The translations under genes and the position numbers were made by a program. From Ettlia oleoabundans (Eukaryota; Chlorophyta; Chlorophyceae; Chlamydomonadales), in the NCBI GenBank assembly GCA_019693395.1, contig JAAMXP010000535.1, positions 28,533 to 39,361 of the forward strand: 10,829 nt of DNA. The letters run 5' to 3'. Each line of letters opens with the position of its first letter. Position 1 is the stretch's first letter. Under the pieces are notes generated by a model that was not told where the DNA came from, made no database searches, and was given only the letters and a program-made list of their open reading frames with translations. This document shows positions 1 through 7,050 of this stretch, piece after piece.

Positions 1-336
1 GGCGCGGGCGCCTTCATCAGCAAAAAGCGGGCGGGCGCCTTTATCAGCAGAGCAGCAAGCACCGACCACCAACCAAGCAATCTGCAACCGCCAAGCAGCG
101 CCAGCAGCAGCGCAAATGCCTAACCGCAGGGACGCACGTATTCGATTGTACAGATTCTCCCGCTCAAGTACCAGCTGTGTGTGATAGTGGATCCAACTAA
201 AACACTCGGCCCATGCGCTCTGATCGCCACTTTTTAAAGCCGCCAGCTGCATTTTCAACATCGTGTCGCCTGCTTGCTTTAACAATGTTTCAAGCTCCTG
301 CAGCCTCTTATGCTCAGCACTGAATGCTGCTCCCAT
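1..336 (-). CDS. Probable coiled-coil protein exon, partial at window edge
   Basis: Reading leftwards from an ATG at 336-334, the frame stays open for about 112 codons to the window edge. The conceptual product begins MGAAFSAEHKRLQELETLL and goes on with heptad-like spacing of Leu/Ile and many charged residues, a patch WAECFSWIHYH, then a second helical stretch LVLERENLYNRIRASL. That is typical of a leucine-zipper or other coiled-coil segment. The last part becomes alanine-rich and ends in two copies of a nine-residue repeat. An in-frame TGA lies about 40 nt upstream of the ATG, so either this ATG is the start or the segment is an internal exon; a possible acceptor (CAG) sits between that stop and the ATG. 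An intron donor may also lie inside the frame, so the true right-to-left end is unknown. I recognise no family. A bZIP C-terminal half is one possibility, but no basic region is seen. Confidence 0.4.
   Translation of the reverse strand, partial: MGAAFSAEHKRLQELETLLKQAGDTMLKMQLAALKSGDQSAWAECFSWIHYHTQLVLERENLYNRIRASLRLGICAAAGAAWRLQIAWLVVGACCSADKGARPLFADEGARA
4..49. repeat. 27-bp spaced direct repeat, two copies
   Basis: GCGGGCGCCTTCATCAGCA at 4-22 recurs at 31-49 with a single C/T difference, giving a period of 27 nt. On the minus strand the period is exactly nine codons in the open frame described above, and the two copies read ADEGAR and ADKGAR. A repeat length divisible by three is compatible with coding sequence, but two copies are too few to prove it. 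Confidence 0.7.
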
Positions 337-1155
337 GCTGCCAGCAGGCAGCTGCGGCTGCTGTGACGGCTGCGACGGTCACGGGCTGTGCGCCGCCGGC
401 AAGCAAAGCAATGGCTGGCAACAAGCACCAGCGACTATCTTGATGAGCGGCGGCCTGCTGCGAGCACTGAGCACTGTTTAAGTGAGGAAGGAGCTGCTCG
501 GGCGGGCTCCCGAGCGCTGAAAACTCGCAAGGTCCCTGCTTCAGCAGGCGGAAACGACGCTTCAGCGAGATGCAGGTAGAGGGCGAAAGCGAGCAAGTCG
601 GGCGCGGCATGCAAAGGACAGCTATTGCCCGGCCAGCAGGAAGGGCTGTACTCGCGAGATGTAGTGCCGGACCAACCTCGCTTGCCTCGACACGGCGGCT
701 CCATTCATAGATTACTGTGTAGCAGAGCACGGCGTGCAGTACAAGACGGGGAACTGTGACGGTTTCAGCGGCAAGGCTTTGCAGATGTCTAGTGTGTCGT
801 TTCGGCGTTTCTTTCTCTGGTTTGTGTGCGGGTCCTGGGCCTGTCGTCAACTGGGACGTACACGAGTGTAACACATCAGCAGCAGCAGCAGCAGCACCGG
901 CTGTGAATATGGGTGGCCTGTGCTACTGTCACTGGCACCTGGTTGCCCGCATCCCGCTTGAACAGGTGCCAGCAACTCCCAGCCTGCTGCTGTTGACGCT
1001 TGAGTGCACGGTGGCGCTGTGTGTTGGCGCAATTAAGATCCGGCCCCAGCCCCACCATCACAACACAACCCCACACAATTCAACCCAACAGACAACCCTC
1101 ACCCACATTTTTGCCTTCCCTGCTTTGCATCAAGTGTTTAGGAATCGCTCTGCAG
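337..1155. other. Stretch without a resolvable gene
   Basis: Several short frames are open on both strands, but none has a convincing start, splice pattern or protein-like composition. The stretch presumably contains the upstream exons of the coiled-coil gene on the plus strand, and perhaps the 5' part of the minus-strand gene at the left edge, which would make the two divergent. Candidate plus-strand exon fragments include one ending at GAACAG before GTGCCA near 966, and a basic stretch around 550-650, but neither can be linked to the downstream exons by matching splice signals. It holds one CAG microsatellite at 877-894. Confidence 0.5.
877..894 (+). repeat. (CAG)6 microsatellite
   Basis: Six uninterrupted CAG units are followed by CACCGG. 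Coding status is unknown. Such CAG/CTG runs recur through the window. Confidence 0.85.
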
Positions 1156-1853
1156 CACCGCCTTGCTGGCGAGGCGTATGAGCTGGACAGCTTCAAGCAG
1201 CTTTGTGACAGCCTGCGCTCGGAACGTGATGCCGCACGCACGACTGAGCAGCAGGCCGCACAGCAGGTGGCTTCCCTGAGCCATCAGCTTGCAAATGAAC
1301 AGGTGGGTGCTGCTCCTACAGAGCTGAACTACACTACTTTGGTGCTTCAATCTGAATGCAGCATCATCTGAGCAAGCTGACTGGCGGCTGCTGCTCATCC
1401 TGTTGCTCCCGGCGGCTGCCTGCAGGAGAAGGCTCACACCGACCACAGGCGCATCCAAGAGCTGGAACAGCTGGTGGCTCTCCTGTATGGCTTCCAACAG
1501 CAGTTGCGTCAGGTGGGCACAGCAGCTCTTTTCCGGCTCAGCACCTTAGCGTCATGGCACAGTGATCCCACTCGCCAATGGTGGTTTTGATACAGGCGGC
1601 GTACATGCCAAGTAACATGCTTCTAATCTAGCCGGACGCGTTCGTTACCCCTGTTGTTGGCCCTCTGCAGAACCTGAGTGTGCTGGTGACTGCTGCTGCA
1701 GCACTGCACGACCTGGAGCAGGAGAACGCGCACCCGCGGCAGGAGCGGGAAGCGCTCATGGAGCGGGTCGGGGTGCACGCCGCAGAGGAGGCTGTGGCTG
1801 CTGCTGCAGCTTCACCGGCAGCGCCGCCGCCATGGGCGCAGGCAGACTCCTGA
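1156..1853 (+). CDS. Coiled-coil protein, C-terminal exons (5' part unresolved)
   Basis: Three exons can be joined: 1156-1302 (49 codons), 1426-1512 (29 codons) and 1671-1853 (60 codons plus TGA). Each acceptor is a TGCAG and the two donors are CAG/GTGGGT and CAG/GTGGGC; both introns (1303-1425, 1513-1670) are phase 0, so the frame runs unbroken. The product starts HRLAGEAYELDSFKQLC and is rich in Glu, Gln, Arg and Leu with spacing typical of a coiled coil, for example RIQELEQLVALLYGFQQQLR in exon 2 and LHDLEQENA in exon 3. The tail turns Ala/Pro-rich and ends PPPWAQADS. No catalytic motif or named family is recognised. The 5' exons must lie upstream of 1156, since no start codon is at hand. 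The frame after the stop stays open for another 45 codons (see findings). Confidence 0.6.
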
Positions 1854-2720
1854 GCGCAGGTGCTGGCAGCACCATGCCTGCCTCCGCGGTGTATGTGGAG
1901 AGTGGCGGCGCATCTGGCCTCTTTGGCGCAAGATGAGTCACAGCTGAGCGCTGGTTCTCGCGCGTCGCTGGCAGCAGCGGCACCATTATGAGCAAACCTG
2001 TTGAGCCTGCCGCATCAGCCTCGGCAGCATCACTAGTGCCCTCAACAGTAACACCAGGAATAGCATCGCCATCAGGAGCAGTATTAGCAGGACAATCCCT
2101 TGCTGCCTGCTGCTCTTCGTTTATCGAGCCCCCAAAGGAGGCAATACAACATTGTCCAATCTTGTGCCAGCCTGAGCCTGCTACTTATGCCTGCCGTAGT
2201 TATGCCTGCGCCATGATGCAGGCCCTGTGAAGTTTTCACCTCAGATTTTCCCATGCGATTTGTGATATGCTTGTACTCAACTGCAAATATCTGTGGTATT
2301 TGCCATAGTTCTGTTTCGACGTAGGCTGATGTAGGCTGATTACATGCCCTCCCCCAATCTTTCCTTCGTTCATGTGAAGCTCGACCATGTGCCCTCATAT
2401 GAAACCTTGTGTGCCCCTGTGGATCTCTTCCAGATGCATTTTTTGCTAGCGTTTTAGGTTTGACCATGCGTAGGGCTCTTCTGTAGAGGCTCTCTGCAAT
2501 GCACGCCTGTACCCCATTCTGCTTGTATGTGAGGGCTTAATGACACTGAATTTGAGCAGATGCTCCTGATTCTTGCTTGATACTTTCCTTGTGCGTGTGT
2601 TCACACCCCGCCCTGCAATCTGGGCATACTAGCGATGTGTGTGATAGCGATTATAACAACGTGGAGGCAGTGCAGGAAAGCACGCGCAGTTCAATAGCGG
2701 CAATGCGGAAAGGGAAGGCG
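1854..2720. other. Probable 3' UTR and intergenic DNA
   Basis: The first 130 nt stay open in the frame of the preceding gene. A separate ATG frame at 1988-2230 would encode an 80-residue Ala/Ser/Pro-rich peptide starting MSKPVEPAASASAAS, with A-ending codons unlike the exons nearby and no partner exon; the minus strand is open over the same DNA (about 1756-2190), so neither is called as a gene. From about 2230 the sequence becomes more T-rich, like an algal 3' untranslated region, but no TGTAA polyadenylation signal of the usual green-algal type is visible. Confidence 0.45.
2321..2340 (+). repeat. 10-bp perfect tandem duplication
   Basis: GTAGGCTGAT occurs twice back to back, at 2321-2330 and 2331-2340, in the presumed 3' untranslated or intergenic DNA. 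It is a minor local slippage or duplication with no visible function. Confidence 0.9.
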
Positions 2721-2756
2721 TTTGGCAGTAGTGTTATCGGCAGTAGTGCTGCCAAA
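2721..2756. repeat. Hairpin enclosing a 15-nt-period direct repeat
   Basis: TTTGGCAG at 2721-2728 and CTGCCAAA at 2749-2756 are perfect reverse complements. The 10-mer GGCAGTAGTG occurs at 2724-2733 and again at 2739-2748. The combination gives a compact 36-bp symmetrical element. No known regulatory site is recognised in it. Confidence 0.7.
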
Positions 2757-2897
2757 AACAACCATCACTATTGCAACCACACCGAACAATGCCCACAGGC
2801 AGGCCTCATGATGGTGATGGAGGTGGTTGTAGGGAAGCATGCCATGTCGGTCAGTAGTGACCACCTGTTGGGGGCCAGGTGGAAAACTGCGACCGGG

Positions 2898-2927
2898 GGT
2901 ACTCGGTAACCTATACCAAGTAGTACC
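2898..2927. repeat. Nested inverted repeat
   Basis: GGTACT at 2898-2903 pairs with AGTACC at 2922-2927, and inside it GGTA at 2905-2908 pairs with TACC at 2914-2917. The structure is small and may be chance. It is listed because it falls in a region with several other inverted repeats. Confidence 0.5.
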
Positions 2928-3020
2928 AGCGGCACAGTGACTCGCAGGACCGCGTCAAAGGATCTACCATGAAGCACGCTGCCACTGCAAGCCCGCTCTG
3001 GCTGGCAGCAGCTTGCGGAG

Positions 3021-3051
3021 GTGCCACTGCTTGTGGTGGCAGCAGTGGCAC
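3021..3051. repeat. Perfect 11-bp hairpin
   Basis: GTGCCACTGCT at 3021-3031 and AGCAGTGGCAC at 3041-3051 are perfect reverse complements separated by a 9-nt loop. This is the strongest simple stem-loop in the window. It lies in the non-coding stretch between the coiled-coil gene and VTE1. There is no following T-tract or known motif. Confidence 0.8.
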
Positions 3052-3186
3052 TGAGCAGCACTGCCGCCGCCCCGGCCTAAGTCCCAAAACCTTTACCGCA
3101 ACGCATCAGCACGTTATTAAGTCGGCGTTAGTGCTAGAAGGGGCTCGCCACTGCCACAAAGCCACTCTTGTTGGCATGGTTGCGCG

Positions 3187-3243
3187 GCATTTGCCAGCCT
3201 TATCGCCAAGAAAGCACCGGGCAACTTCCGGTTATGCGTAGAC
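3187..3243 (+). pseudogene. Possible reverse-transcriptase relic
   Basis: This frame reads AAFASLIAKKAPGNFRLCVD. The order F-A-S, then a basic pair, then G-x-(F/W)-R-(L/F)-C-V-D, matches the conserved N-terminal block of Ty3/gypsy-type reverse transcriptases, where a KKK-DG-SW-R-x-CVDYR pattern is usual. The resemblance fades on both sides: upstream the matching frame is not clearly related, and downstream it runs into unrelated residues and a stop. No long terminal repeats, protease or integrase motifs are visible. It is either a very short decayed remnant or a chance match. Confidence 0.25.
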
Positions 3244-3747
3244 GAGGTATTGCAGTGGGCGTCGAGGAGCCAGGGGTTGAAGAGCAACTGGGGGGGAGGA
3301 AAAGTGGGCACAGCATGCGCAGCATGTACTGCAGCAACAAGAATGCAACGCCTGGTATGAGCCCCAAACCTCACCCTCATCCTGCAAAATACGCTCACAT
3401 GCCAGTGAAACGCTTACAGCAGTAGCAACAGCTGTAGTAGCAGTAGGGTTTGGCATCAGCAGCACCGCCCAGAGCACCACCCAGCCCAGGGCCGGCATCT
3501 CCCAACTGCCCACCCAAGCGTGAACTTAACACTACTGTCCAAGGTGAACCACGGCTCCAACGCTGGCAAGTCTGCCCTAGCACAGCCATGGCCTAGCCCC
3601 TCTGCAACTTCCGCCGCCCTTCTCCGCCCCTTCGCTGGTCCAGCCCGGGTGTTGGCTTGGCGCTGCTGCCAGGGCTGAGTGTGGCGCCATCACACACTGA
3701 GGGCATGGCATGCAAACACGCTGCCGAATGCGCCCTGAAAGTGCAGG

Positions 3748-4950
3748 ATGTCTAAGGCCCGCCATGACAACCCCCCTGCCCTGGACGATGGGGTGGGTGC
3801 GGCAGCCAAGAAGACAGAGCCGGAACGTCTAGGGGCAGCTGACGTCACCCAGAAAGACCACCCGCCTCAGCGCACCCCACACAGCGGCTACCATTGGGAC
3901 GGCAGCCCTCGCCGCTTCTTTGAGGGCTGGTACTTCAAGGTCACGCTGCCAGGGGACGGGCAGAGCTTTGCCCTGATCTACAGCGTTGAGGACCCGCTGG
4001 GCAACAACAAGCACAGCGGGGTGGCGGCGCAGGTGATGGGCCCTGACGACAACTACCTCCTGCAGTACAGCCCGCAGGTACGCATGTCCAGTGCATAGGG
4101 GCCTGGGGGGGTGGGGTGAGGTGGGGTGGCGTGGGGGGCAACAGGGTATAGCAGCCATACATCAGCCCTAGCTGCTTGATGAGATTCATGGATGGGTCTC
4201 ATCTCTGTGAGGGCGAGCCCCAGGCAAAGCCCTCTTGAACACAACAGGCAGGGGTGGAGTGGGTTGGCAACCAACAATAACATCAAGCAGCACCAGCATG
4301 CTTCAACTCTTTACGATTCAGCACTCGCCTGCTGCTTTCCATAAAGCGCGTTCTTGTCTTCTTTCTTTGTGCTGTTGCTGCAGGTCGAGCATTTCTGGGC
4401 GGACAAGCATGATCTGGCGCTGGGCGCAGTATTCAACCAGCGCTCCCCCACCCAGCCACTCGGCACACTGAAGCGCCCGTTGCCGCCACCGGAGTTTGAG
4501 GCGGGGGTGGAACAAGGCTTCCAAGCCAGCACCACATGGCACCAGGGCGGCATTGTGGCCCAGGAGGAGGGCGCCACCGGCACCCTGCACTCAACCGTGG
4601 ACAGCTGCCGCTGGGCCTTCTCCGTGAAGCCTGTGGTGGGCTGGGGCGACACCGGCGCACGGCAGAAGGCCACTGCTGGCTGGCTGGCAGCGCTTCCGGT
4701 GTTTGAGCCCCACTGGCAGGTAGTGCTGGCGCATGGGCTGGCCACGGGGTGGATAGAGTGGGGCGGGAAGCGGTACGATTTCATCGATGCGGCGCACTAT
4801 GTGGTGAGCTGAGGCAGCTGGCCGGTAGCTGCAGGATGTCTCATAGCGTAGCGGTGGCTTGGCATGACTTGGAATTTTAGCAGCGTGAGTGTTGGCACTT
4901 GTGTGTTGCCAACAGTTGCATGCATGCCAGCCTGCATCGGCGCTCTCTGC

Positions 4951-4995
<45 letters not shown>

Positions 4996-5832
4996 CCCAC
5001 GTTCATGGGGTGCAGGAGAAGAACTGGGGCGGCGGCTTCCCGAGGCGCTGGTGCTGGGTGCAGTGCAACACATTCGAGGGGGAGCCCGGCTGCAGTGTGA
5101 CGGCGGTGGGCGCCCTGCGTGGGGTGCGGGCGGTGCCTGGTCTGGAGGAGGATGTGGGCATGATCGGTATTCACTACCGGGGCAAAATTTACGAGTTCCT
5201 GCCCAACAAGGGCAGCGTGAGGTGGGATGTGGAGCCCTGGGGGCGCTGGCGCTTCTCTGCTTGTGCCGCGCAGTACGAGGCGGTGGTGGAGGCGGTGTGT
5301 GAGGCACCCGGCACCCTGCTGCGTGCGCCCACCTTGGACGAGGGGCTGGCTCCCCTGTGCAGGGACTCTTTCTGCGGAAAGGTGGGTGGCGATGTGGGGC
5401 GGGCAGGGCTGCAAGGAGGCAAATATTGTGGGTGCTGTGCTTTGTCGGAAGGGATTGAGTATGCCATGTTCCAACATTCTTTGCAGAGAGCAGACATCAG
5501 CTGCAACGAGCTTTCAAAAACACCCTCACTCCCACCCCCACCGATCCCACCGCCTGTCCCACCCCACCCTGCTACACATGAACTTCTCCTGCACCCCATT
5601 TCAGGCACGCTTACGCCTCTGGCCTGCTGGCGAGACCAGCGGCCCGCCCATCTTTGACCTCACGAGCGCCGGCAACTCCGCAGCAGTGGAGGTGGGGGGT
5701 GGCCCCTGGTTCTCTGGCTGGCAACGTGAGGCCAAGATGGCTGGGCCAGTGAAGCACCTGCTCAACCTGCCCATCAATGTGGAGGCCCTGGCAGACTGGC
5801 TGCCACGGTGGCTGCGCCCACGAGGGCTGTGA
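3748..5832 (+). CDS. VTE1: Tocopherol cyclase, five-part gene of four exons
   Basis: Tocopherol cyclase closes the chromanol ring of vitamin E precursors (MPBQ and DMPBQ giving delta- and gamma-tocopherol) and in plants sits in plastoglobules. Four exons, all joined in phase 0: 3748-4077, 4384-4803, 5016-5381 and 5605-5832, giving 447 residues; introns are 306, 212 and 223 nt. Family blocks appear in order: HSGYHWDGSPRRFFEGWYFK (45-64), WHQGG, GWGDTGARQKATAGW and PVFEPHWQ in exon 2, TGWIEWGGKRYDF near its end, EKNWGGGFPRRWCWVQCN opening exon 3, RAPT and LCRDSFCG closing it, GGGPWF in exon 4 and a C-terminal PRGL. Plant VTE1 is near 490 residues including the transit peptide. Residues 1-43 here are not transit-like, and a CAG acceptor ends at 3746 just before G-ATG, so an upstream exon probably supplies the targeting sequence. 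The first listed ATG is therefore the earliest supported position rather than a proven start. Confidence 0.95.
4098..4138 (+). other. G-rich tract with G-quadruplex potential in VTE1 intron 1
   Basis: Five runs of four or more G, separated by short linkers such as CCT, T, TGAGGT and TGGCGT, lie about 20 nt downstream of the intron 1 donor on the transcribed-RNA-sense strand. This meets the usual pattern for a G-quadruplex. A role in splicing or in transcription pausing is possible but not shown. Confidence 0.65.
4952..4997 (+). repeat. (CCTG)n microsatellite in VTE1 intron 2
   Basis: A run of about 11.5 uninterrupted CCTG units ends 18 nt before the acceptor of exon 3. It occupies the position of the branch point and polypyrimidine tract, so length variation here could affect splicing. 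The run is translatable in all frames without stops, which explains the apparent open frames crossing this intron. Confidence 0.95.
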
Positions 5833-6281
5833 ATGTGAAGTGCATGCGCAGACTTATTGCGAGCATATGGTGCGACTTGGGCTTACTGCCAGCTTACATG
5901 TATGCTTGGTTCTGGAGGGGCAGGACTACTCAGTCACAATAAGTAGCCCAGAAGTCCAGGAAGCTGGCGGGCAGCAGCTGTGGCGTGCCGCGATGGCAAG
6001 GCCGTGCAAACGGGCCAGTGGTGGCTCATGTCCGCTGCTTTCCGTTGCAACTGGCAAACAAGGGATGCTGGGCTTGCCATTCGTTCCTGTTCCTGTGGTG
6101 TTTGCCTGTGTGGTTTGAGTGTCACAATGCAGCTCACAATACTTGGTCTTGGATGCGTTGCACCTGTAGATGGTTATGCTTGTTTCTGCTATGATTCATG
6201 GGAGCTATATGCTAGAGACTCGTCCCGCTGCTCCTGCCCAAGGTTCTTCGGTTTGGGAGACCTTGAACTGCAGAGCATTCC

Positions 6282-6433
6282 GCAAGGTGGACTTTGACCG
6301 GTTGGCGCTGCTTGCTGCGCTTGCTTCACTGAAGGGGGAAACTTCGGTTCACTAAAGGGGGAAACTTCGGCTCTGTCGGCGTGCACGGCAACAAGGTGTG
6401 CCGCCTGGTACAGCAAGGTGGACTGCGACCGGT
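6282..6433 (+). repeat. 21-bp direct repeat pair flanking other repeats
   Basis: The 21-mer at 6282-6302 (GCAAGGTGGACT, two bases, GACCGGT) recurs at 6413-6433 with only the two central bases changed (TT to GC). The copies are 131 bp apart and enclose the 23-bp tandem repeat and the left arm of the hairpin. Confidence 0.8.
6325..6370 (+). repeat. 23-bp tandem duplication
   Basis: Two adjacent 23-bp units, 6325-6347 and 6348-6370, differ at one base (G/A at the seventh position). Each contains AAGGGGGAAACTTCGG. The period is not a multiple of three, so the duplication would shift any reading frame, which argues against this being coding DNA. Confidence 0.9.
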
Positions 6434-6445
6434 GCACGCCGACAG
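6373..6445. repeat. Perfect 14-bp inverted repeat
   Basis: CTGTCGGCGTGCAC at 6373-6386 and GTGCACGCCGACAG at 6432-6445 are exact reverse complements separated by 45 bp. Terminal inverted repeats of this length with a short core resemble a tiny MITE or the decayed end of a transposon. No clear target-site duplication is visible immediately outside the arms. Confidence 0.8.
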
Positions 6446-6759
6446 CTTAAAATCCTTCTTCAAGGAGAGCAAGCGGCAGCAAGAAACGCTAAAGCCGCCA
6501 GCCAGTGCCGGCAGTGCCCGGGCTGCAGGCAGTGGCGCAGCAACAGGCCCCGCAGTTGAGCTTTGATTTGCGTTGAAGTTGCCACCGTACCCGGCAATGC
6601 CGGCGTACAGTGCTGTATAGAAGCAAACCTGGCAAGTAAAAGGCACTGCAACGAAGATGGAGGCTGCAAAAAAATGACAGTGCGACAGGGAGGCTGGTTG
6701 GCAACGGGGAAAACAAGTTATTCTTGTCACACACAGACTGCACAGCATGGCAGCAGCCC

Positions 6760-7014
6760 TCATTGCGCCGCAGCATGCTCTGCAGGTCGCTCAGCTTCCC
6801 CTCCACTGCTGCTGCCGCCGCTGCTGCTGCTGCTGCCGCCGAACTCGCCATTGCTTTCCTCCCTGCTGTCACTGCCAGCATCACTTCTCCCCGTGCCGGC
6901 TTCCTCTGCTCTGCCGCCAGATGCGGGATCAGGAGCTGATCCTGTACTGCTGCTGCTGCCGTGCTGCACAGGGGCTGTGCTGCTGCTGGCATCATTGCTG
7001 CCGCTGACGGTCAC

Positions 7015-7050
<36 letters not shown>

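Larger units (their letters stand above)
2757..3746. other. Region upstream of VTE1, no confident gene
   Basis: No frame here is supported as a gene. Part of it should hold the VTE1 promoter and perhaps a first exon encoding the missing transit peptide. A Ser/Ala/Arg-rich frame around 3530-3670 (reading SALAQPWPSPSATSAAL) has transit-peptide composition but no in-frame ATG close upstream and no good donor. An ATG at 2969 opens a frame reading MKHAATASPLWLAAACGG, also transit-like, but again with no link to the exon at 3747. The stretch also holds small hairpins (2898-2927, 3021-3051) and a possible reverse-transcriptase relic (3187-3243). Confidence 0.45.
5833..6759. other. Convergent 3' intergenic region
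   Basis: This lies between the stop of VTE1 on the plus strand and the stop of the WW-domain gene on the minus strand, so it should contain both 3' untranslated regions. No TGTAA signal is seen on either strand. The part from 6282 to 6445 holds several direct and inverted repeats. A plus-strand frame from about 6333 to 6566, ending KPPASAGSARAAGSG and then PAVEL, has some protein-like character, but it overlaps the repeats and has no start or splice support. Confidence 0.5.

Noticed and set aside
1756..2190. Minus-strand open stretch opposite the last coiled-coil exon
   Set aside because: It overlaps a well-supported plus-strand exon, and no start or acceptor stands out. It was kept only as a note in the 1854-2720 entry.
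2084..2467. 127-codon minus-strand frame starting MVKPKTLAKNASGRD
   Set aside because: Composition is not absurd, but it has no splice context or recognisable domain, overlaps T-rich DNA that looks like a 3' UTR of the plus-strand gene, and crosses a 10-bp tandem duplication.
4804..5015. VTE1 intron 2 as coding sequence (open frame running into exon 3)
   Set aside because: The open frame arises from the CCTG repeat. The preceding exon meets a TGA two codons into the intron, and removal restores the conserved junction between HYV and EKNWGGGF.
4591..5477. Two long minus-strand frames opposite VTE1, with GRQA repeats
   Set aside because: They overlap conserved VTE1 exons and cross the CCTG microsatellite, which is stop-free in every frame. 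Composition is not protein-like.
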